A DNA stretch of 64,000 nucleotides from Diorhabda sublineata (Eukaryota > Arthropoda > Insecta > Coleoptera > Chrysomelidae), in contig NC_079485.1 in the NCBI RefSeq assembly GCF_026230105.1, positions 16,624,872 through 16,688,871 of the forward strand. Direction: 5' to 3'. Below, piece by piece: positions 57,048-64,000 of the stretch. Position 1 is the stretch's first letter, and every line of letters begins with the position of its first letter. The position numbers and the translations under genes are program-made. Under the pieces are notes generated by a model. It did not search any database. It was given only the letters and a program-made list of their open reading frames with translations, and was not told the DNA's origin.

Positions 57048-58944
57048 CACAACAGTCTCTTCAAATTCTCTGACTTTGCTATACATTCGATCCTCTGAAA
57101 TATAAAAGATTTGTTAACATTCATGAAAATGAAAGATCCAGAAATTAGTGTTTGCAACAAAACAACCTAGGAATTAAAGTAATAAAATTTGAATCAAAGT
57201 GATTAAAATCAAACTTAGCACCTTCACTTGCTATAAATCTGTTTACAAAAGACAAACAAATACTTAGTCCTTATTCAATTCTAATAAAACATCTTCTGAA
57301 AAACTCAAATTTAATAAAAAATACATACCTAACTGTTCGATTCTCTCTGCTTTCTTTTCAGTTAATTCTTCTGCTGTAATATTTTCTCCAGTTACAGCTA
57401 TAATTGCATCCAACATCTTTTGATAGTTATCCTTATCAACGTAAAATCCTGTACCTGATCTAGCTGCATCCAAATCTTTTTGTAACCTAATAAGATATTT
57501 TGAATGTTCAATATATTGAGTAAAAAGTGAGAAATACTTTATCTGTCAATTTCTTCAACTAAACTATCAATGTTCTCATGTTTTGTCATTTTTTCATTAA
57601 CTGTTGGGGTACTCTTTATATCTCTAGCTCTACTAGCGTATTCTAAAGTACTGGCAGTCACTTCATATGAATTGTTGGTAGGTAAATTGGTTGCAATAAT
57701 TACTGAATTACTGTCCTCCTAAAGAATCTTGGAGGATTCTTGTAAGTTTCGAATCTCTGTATGGTATTTGTTTTTGTGCTTTGTCAACTAAAGCTAGACT
57801 TGTTAATATTTGCCAGCTCCATTGCCCTCATGTCCTTATAGCCAGATCTAGCAATATTTTCACTACCAGCCAAGTCCACCAAATTTATTTTACCAGTTTT
57901 AAGGATATCATCACCTGATATTGTAGTTTCCCTGGTATTGACAACAATAGAAAAAACTCTATGTGACCGGGAACTTTGATGATTCTTTAATGTAGGGGCT
58001 ATCTGTCTTTTCATAATTTCTTTTTGTAATAACTTACAAATAGCTTCACCACCATGTACTAAAATTTCTGTCAATCCTTGGATGGAAACTGAGCCTTTGG
58101 GAGCACTATATATTCTTAAAAATAGAAAAAATATGAAAAATAGATACATATATAACTGAATAAATATATATAATGCATCTAAATGTTCTTGATTTTAGGT
58201 CGAAATTAGTTTTTTTTGATAGTTTTTAGAAGAAAAAATTTTGACGTTTTGACTTTTCTTTAAGTCTTTATCTATAATAATAATATCAATGAACAATAGG
58301 TTGATTAAATGTTAATATCAAAGAAAACGCACCTGTTTGCAGTTACTCACAAGATTACATTTCTCCCCCCTCATGGTGAAAGTTTTTCCAGTTCCTGTTT
58401 ATCCATAGCAAAAGCTGTGCAATTATATCCATCAACTACATCAAGTATCATAGGAGCTATCACATTTATATATAGTTCAATTTGGGTAGCACTAGGTTTA
58501 AAAACTCTTTCAAAGCTGTATTTCTTATCTTTTAAAATCAATTCTCTATGTGAAATGAAATTCTGAATTGGAATAAACTAAACTAAATTATTAGGTGCAT
58601 GATTTAAATAAGCTTTTACCGATTTTCAATAAAAAGAAATGAAAATTCGTCGAACACTAAGTATATTTACATATGATATGTTATTTCAGTACTTTGGCAT
58701 GAATCTATAATTTCTAAAATTATTATTATCCAGAAATAACACTATCTAGTTGTTTTAATAAAATATTATTTCTCAATACTACTAAAATGATATTGAAAGA
58801 TTTTTTTGGAGATTGTCAAAAATCGAAATAACTGGTTAAAACCAAAATTTTTGGATAAGCTTACCTTATGCGAACGACAACTTCCACATTTTTTGAACGT
58901 TGCTGTGATTGTTTTTTCCTATGTTGAATGAGTGAAGATGACAT
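57048..58944 (-). pseudogene. Klp61F: Kinesin-5 5' part, second unit of the duplication
   Basis: A copy of 51037-52933 at constant offset 6011, with the same P-loop frameshift and stop and the same splice-like sites. The first coding exon is 58944-58865. Downstream exons are missing because the duplication began within the stalk exon. The disablements therefore predate the duplication. Confidence 0.88.
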
Positions 58945-59212
58945 TTTCAACAATGAATTGTTAAATAAAAAATTAATAATTTATAACAAAGTTACATCAA
59001 CTATATATGTATTCATTCTTTCTGTATACCTCGATAGGTTCAGATGGTTAAGTTAAATCCCAACAAAAATATATTATTGGCTTTTTGTTATAATTAAAAT
59101 GTGATACCACAAATTGTTGAAGCAGCTTTTTTATCATAGATTTTGGTAAATATACTTTGAAATTATTTACGTATCCGGATATGAATAGGCCAATCACTGA
59201 AACACAGACTGT

Positions 59213-60215
59213 TTGGTTTTTCGCGAGCTTATTTCTTCAACTATTGACTGTGATTTTGGCAACCAAGATCACAGCAATATGTCTAACCTTTCCTCACTAC
59301 CAAAAACCAATCCAAATATTACCTCTCCACCTTTATCATATGCTGCAGCTACCTCAACAAAATCCCCACCCCCTTCTGTGCCCTCACGAAATCAAGCCAT
59401 CATTATGCCTTCTATCGCCAACACTGTACTATTTGACTACATTGAATCAATAGGTAGCATCGTCTCTCCTAAAAATGTCATTTTCGCATCCAGAATATCA
59501 CACGGACGCATATGCATTTATTTATCATCGACGACTCAAGTCGACGAACTTCTAAAAACCAACCAAAGTATCCTAGTTAATTCCAATTTAATCCCTATAC
59601 GTCGGCTTATATCACCAACCAAAAGAATACTAATTTCCAATGTTTGTCCATCCATTTCCCATTCCGTCATTGAGAAAGCACTGCAAGACCTGGGTTATCA
59701 CTCACCTCTCCTATATCATACATCAAATGTGGCTCATCTGATGACGAATACGCACATGTGCTCAGCTTTCGCCGAGTAACTTACGTATTACCAACCAATA
59801 ATGATTTTTCTCTTCAAACTTCAACTGTCATTAGTCATGAAAATACAACACACAGAATATTCATTTCTACCGACAAACTTGAATGCTTCCTCCGCAAACA
59901 GGCTGAGCACACTACTGATTCATGCCCCAACATTTCCATCCCTCAAGATCCCTCTCCCAAATCAAATGATTCGGTCAATCTGATCCTCACCTCCTGTACT
60001 AACCCTACTGTCACAACTAATACTTCGGTTATTCCCATAGTATACTCGGAGGACACCCTTTCTCATTTTCCCTCTCTCATTTCCTTATAAAAAACTAGCG
60101 AAAAACGTCCCCGTTCAAATGACAGCAGCCTTGACTCACCACAGTCTATATCTCCTACTGATCTTCATCCGGATCCAATGCCCTCCCCTCCCCCCGAATT
60201 TTCAACATCCAGCTC
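59213..60215 (+). pseudogene. I-like LINE ORF1, 3'-truncated, unit 2
   Basis: A copy of 53202-54204 at offset 6011, with the same frameshift, the same Cys-to-Arg knuckle change and the same junction to satellite. Confidence 0.75.
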
Positions 60216-61701
60216 CAGATTGATTTTGTATACATGTTGAATCTCGAAATATTCCACCCAACCTTAACATATGATACATCAAAATCTCCCATCCAATTCA
60301 ATCTTTCGATTGGTTTAGATCGTGTGGAAATCCGTCCATTAGTTTGCGAGTAATTCACCTATATACAAAATGGCGGAAGGGGCATATATCTTTCATATTA
60401 AATATGTGTCGAATCTCGAAAATTTCCACCTAACCTCAACATATGATACATAAAAATCTTCCTATTGATTCAATGTTTCGATAGATTTTAATCATGTGAA
60501 AATCCGTCCATTAGTTTCCAAGTTACTTGCCGATATATTTTTGATTTTGGACACATGTTGAATCTCGAAATATTCCACCCAACCTCAACATATGATATAT
60601 TAATATCCTCTTTTTTTTCAATCTTTCGATTGGTTCAAACGTTGTGGAAATCCGTCTACTAGTTTGTGAGATAATAACCGATATACTTACAGAACAGCAG
60701 AAGTAGCATATATCTTTTATATTAAATATTTGTTGAATCTCAAAATACCCCACCAAACCTCAACATAAGATATATGAAAATCTTCCTTTTGATTCAACCT
60801 TTCGATTGGTTTAAATCATGTGAAATCCGTCCATTAGTTTCCGAGTTTATCGCCGCTATATCTTTGATTTTGTATACATGTTGGATCTCAAAATATTCCA
60901 CCCAAACTTAACATATGATATATCAAAATCTTCCATCCAATTCAATCTTTCGATTGGTTTAGTTCGTGTGGAAATCCGTCCATTAGTTTGCCAGTAATTC
61001 AACTATATACAAAATCGCGGAAGTAGCATATATCTTTCATATTAAATATGTGTCGAATCTCGAAATTTTCCACCTAATCTCAACAAATGATATATAAAAA
61101 TCTTCCTTCTGATTCAATCTCTCGATTGGTTTGAATCGTGTGGGTATCCGTCTACTAGTTTGCGAGTTAATCACCGATATACAAAACGGCAGAAGTAGCA
61201 TATATCTTTTATATTTAATATGTGTTGAATCTCAAAATATCCCACCTAACCTCAACATATGAAATATGAAAATCTTCCTTTTGATTCAATGTTTCGATTG
61301 GTTTAAATCGTGTGGGGATCCGTCTACTAGTTTTCAAGTTACTTGCCGATATATCTTTGATTTTGTATACATGTTGAATCTCGAAATCTTCCACCCAACC
61401 TCAACATATGATATGTAAAAAACTTCCTTCTGATTCAATCTTTCGATTGGTTTAAATCGTGTGAAAATCCGTCCATTATTATCTGAGTTATTCGCCGATA
61501 TACAAAACGGCAGAATTAGTATATATCTTTTATAAAAAATATGTGTTGAATCTCGAAATTTTCCACCTAACCTCAACATATGATATATTAATATTTTCCT
61601 TTTTTTTCAATATTTTGATTGGTTCAAACGTTGTGAAAATCCGTCTACTAGTTTGCGAGTTAATAACCGATATACAAAACTGCAGAAGTAACATATATCA
61701 A
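60216..61701 (+). repeat. Dimeric satellite array 3 (unit 2 of duplication)
   Basis: A copy of 54205-55690 at offset 6011, with no differences noticed. Confidence 0.93.
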
Positions 61702-62513
61702 TAGTAGATATTTAATGCGGGTGCAAGAATGGTAATAGGGAAAATATGTGTATAGTCGTGACGTCACAAAGTTATGACGTATAGTCGTGACGTAACGGTT
61801 CCTGACGTCACATAGTCGTGACGTAACGTTTTATATTAATAATTTTTTTTAAATAAAAATTGTTGAACTGAGTATTCGAACCACCGAAGCTTATGTTCGT
61901 ATATACAGCAGTCGCCGACCTTATCGATGCCTCCATTATAACAAGACGATAGTAATATGTATATAGAATTGTGTATTGAAGCGGGGCTGAGTGGGTTCCT
62001 GAGTCATCGGCATTTTTTTATTTTTTTTTTAATATACAGTGTGTACATAAAGTATGCACTGCTGGTTGGATTTTTATCAAACAAACTGTATTGTATACAG
62101 TATGTAGGATGTCATAAGGACACTACTACTACATTGTATCTCCGCTGCTATTTGTCGAATTTTCATCGAACAAAGGGCATTGTTTATACAGTATGTATAT
62201 AAAGAAGATGTAATAAGGACGGTAGGATTTTCTTCGACATTTTAATTTACAGTATGTAATACGAGCGAGCGTTAGGAACTCCGCCGGCGACACAGAAAAA
62301 AATTTTTTTTTAGCATGCGACGACTATTTTTTTTATAATAAATATTTTACTATTTTGAGCAAAGTAGCTACAAACATTTTAAATTATAATATTTGAATAA
62401 TTTTTCAAAGTTTGAGATGAATCATACATTTTATCTTTACAGGAAACTAATATTTCTACTACTTTTTTTTATAATAAATAATTGTATTAGAGAAAGAAAG
62501 TGTTTGTATTACA

Positions 62514-62735
62514 ATGTCATCAGAAGAAGAAGAAGAATATAAATGCAAATTGGAGGAATTTGGTAGACGTGTTCGAGATTTGAGTAAAGATATTACATTC
62601 TATGAAAATAAGATTGAAGTGATAAGAGGATTGGATCGAATGCGTTTGTTTAAGGAGGAAAAGAGTGTCTTCAAAAATAGAGAACTACCTCAAGCACAAT
62701 ATCCACTAAATAGAAAAAAACCAACTACAAAATGA
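62514..62735 (+). CDS. Small Polinton ORF1, copy C (73 aa)
   Basis: Identical in frame to 56503-56724 through the segmental duplication: it starts MSSEEEEEYKCK and has an ATGA overlap with ORF2 at 62732-62735. The copy is in its natural context here, upstream of the capsid cluster. Confidence 0.65.
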   Translation: MSSEEEEEYKCKLEEFGRRVRDLSKDITFYENKIEVIRGLDRMRLFKEEKSVFKNRELPQAQYPLNRKKPTTK

Positions 62736-62929
62736 ATACAACAACAACGATGGAGCAAGAGATGAAGGATGACATAAACAATGTGTTTGCTATGACATGT
62801 GTAATTTTAACATCAGTATTTATTTTAATATTAAAAATTCTATTGAATATTGTCAAAAGAAAATTTAAGTCTTCTTGTAATATAGACATAAATGAATATA
62901 CAAAGTGTTTCAATAAAAAAATTTTTTAA
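62732..62929 (+). CDS. Small Polinton ORF2, membrane protein, copy C (65 aa)
   Basis: The same protein as 56721-56918: one hydrophobic segment, then basic residues. Its stop lies about 25 bases from the facing minus-strand gene, a convergent arrangement. Confidence 0.6.
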   Translation: MNTTTTMEQEMKDDINNVFAMTCVILTSVFILILKILLNIVKRKFKSSCNIDINEYTKCFNKKIF

Positions 62930-62955
62930 ATATAATTTATTTAAGCAAAAACAAG

Positions 62956-63432
62956 TTACAATGGTATCATACTTAAAAACCAGTTTCGTAGTCGTTCTAC
63001 ATTAATTTGAGTACAATTGAAAATTCCATCGGCATGGCAAGCCGAACCTTTTTTGAAACTTTCCATGGCGATGGACGTTCCATGGAATTTGCAGACATCA
63101 ACAATGACGGTGAAAATTCTATATTCTTCATATTTCTTTTGTAAAAATGCAGCTTTGTGATGGCCGCGAACGTAAATATAATCGACATTTATACTTTTCA
63201 AAATCTAGTTAAATTTTGAATAATCAACATCCCCACAAGAGTACTTAATTCCATGGATATAACGTTCCAAAAACTTGATTGTTTTTCGATCTTCATTGTT
63301 AAGCAAATGAAACGATAGTAGTGGCGTGAACATGTAGTGTCTATGTTTAAATCCGATTTCGATGGATAGTTCCTTAGGATGAAACGCACCTTCGATAGTG
63401 AAGCCTTGAATGTCAATGAATGCTACTCTCAT
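62956..63432 (-). pseudogene. Polinton uncharacterised protein (MRVAFIDIQGF family), copy C, one stop
   Basis: It starts at 63432 and remains in one phase to 62956 (about 158 codons) apart from a single TAG near 63204. It shows YIYVRGHHKAAFLQKKY, then a Cys/His-containing C-terminal half (CKFHG, ACHADGIFNC). The stop lies at a codon that is sense in copy A, while copy A is broken elsewhere, so the two copies decayed independently. Confidence 0.7.
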
Positions 63433-63477
63433 TGTAGTTTATTTGTAACTGTCGCTCGCTGTTTCAGCATCTCACTA

Positions 63478-64000
63478 TTATATGATCGTTTTGAAAATTT
63501 CCGTTAGTGGGTAATACTCCAATAAACAATCATGTATAATTATACAATATGCTCGAGTATTTGCAGGAAATCCTACACCTACTTCAATTTCCACTTTTAT
63601 ATCGACTGTCGATGCTCTCATTCCCTCCTCTTGTTTGGAACAGTCTATTACAAAGAGAGCATGATCTTTGAATGCTTCATAGTCCAATATCGGATGTACT
63701 ATGCTCGTATTGGTATAACTTCTATAGAATGACGTGTAATTATAATAGGCAAGACTATAGTCGTTCTTTTCAAAATCCATCTTTAATCGTTCGCTGGGTC
63801 AGAATTCTCCATTCAAAGCCAATCTTATGTTGTTGGTGTTCAAGTGATCAAATTTCGAGACATCGTTTGTCTTCGTGTTGCGTCTATCCTTTTGGAAGCA
63901 GACGACAACATATCGAGGTCTCTCGACAGACGAGCTCGTTTTAACTGACCAAATCTCATTTTTAGCATCTTTCGTTAACGTAGGCAATACACAAAGTTCC
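63478..64000 (-). pseudogene. Polinton major capsid protein, copy C, C-terminal half (runs off window)
   Basis: The C-terminal jelly roll of the F54H12.2-like capsid: KNEIWSVKTSSSVERPRY, FDHLNTNNIRLALNGEF, then a TGA (63799-63801) where copy A has Trp, then MDFEKNDYSLAYYNY, ALFVIDCSKQEEG, VEIEVGVGFPANTRAY and the end at 63478. Unlike copy A, the final segment is in frame. The frame is open to the window edge. Confidence 0.85.

Larger units (their letters stand above)
51037..63058. repeat. Tandem segmental duplication, two units of 6011 bp
   Basis: Bases 51037-57047 recur at 57048-63058 with constant offset 6011. I noticed one difference (C at 55853, T at 61864). The join at 57047/57048 links the Polinton uncharacterised gene to kinesin stalk sequence, and the breakpoints share only one base (C). 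Each unit holds the kinesin 5' part, LINE ORF1, satellite and Polinton left end. Confidence 0.95.
61717..64000 (+). mobile_element. Polinton-like element, copy C, continues past the window
   Basis: It has the same left end as copy B. After 63058, where the duplicated unit ends, it continues as the genuine element: the rest of the uncharacterised gene and the major capsid gene, in the same order and strand as copy A but without its hAT insertion. CRE-like cluster at 61753-61833, tRNA-like remnant at 61863-61946, leader at 61950-62510. Confidence 0.85.

Overview
This window is eukaryotic repeat-rich DNA, most likely from an insect. It is AT-rich, has spliced gene remnants, and carries BEL/Pao, Jockey-like and I-like LINEs, hAT and Tc1/mariner transposons, Polinton/Maverick-type elements and satellite DNA. 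A beetle is a plausible source, but the sequence alone does not settle the order. I see no clearly intact host gene. Almost everything is a mobile element, a satellite or a decaying copy of a gene.

Layout. 1-2066: end of a hAT-like element, then a decayed BEL/Pao gag with its candidate 5' LTR (minus strand). 2728-17045: a large, nested Polinton-like element (copy A). It holds a left terminal region with CRE-like motifs and tRNA-like modules split by a 3.5-kb hAT (which itself contains a LINE fragment), two small overlapping ORFs, a minus-strand capsid cluster, an integrase C-terminus, a Jockey-like LINE insertion, an unknown ORF, a matrix-metalloproteinase-like remnant and a defective protein-primed DNA polymerase. 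17046-20475: a 50-bp satellite whose orientation flips in the middle. 20476-23035: a dimeric 172/~150-bp satellite. 23061-31490: a MITE, a hAT with a perfect 8-bp target duplication, and a mariner-type element with 394-bp inverted repeats. 31490-36600: a nearly full-length, degenerate I-like LINE (minus). 37526-48126: a decayed, intron-containing HEATR1/UTP10 copy. 49330-52933: a decayed kinesin-5 gene (minus). 53202-55690: LINE ORF1 and satellite. 55706 onward: the left end of a second Polinton.

The segment 51037-57047 is repeated in tandem as 57048-63058 (6011-bp unit, one difference noticed). This duplicates the kinesin 5' half, LINE ORF1, satellite and Polinton left end. The second unit runs on into the rest of that Polinton (copy C), which leaves the window inside its major capsid gene.

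How the parts relate. The Polinton genes form a virus-like set: integrase, protein-primed polymerase, double-jelly-roll capsid and putative minor capsid. All key replication and capsid genes seen here are broken, so the copies look like fossils. The most unusual content is the matrixin/hemopexin remnant lying between Polinton genes, the CRE plus tRNA-like terminal module shared by the Polinton copies, and the inverted 50-bp satellite with a CTCF-like core in most units.
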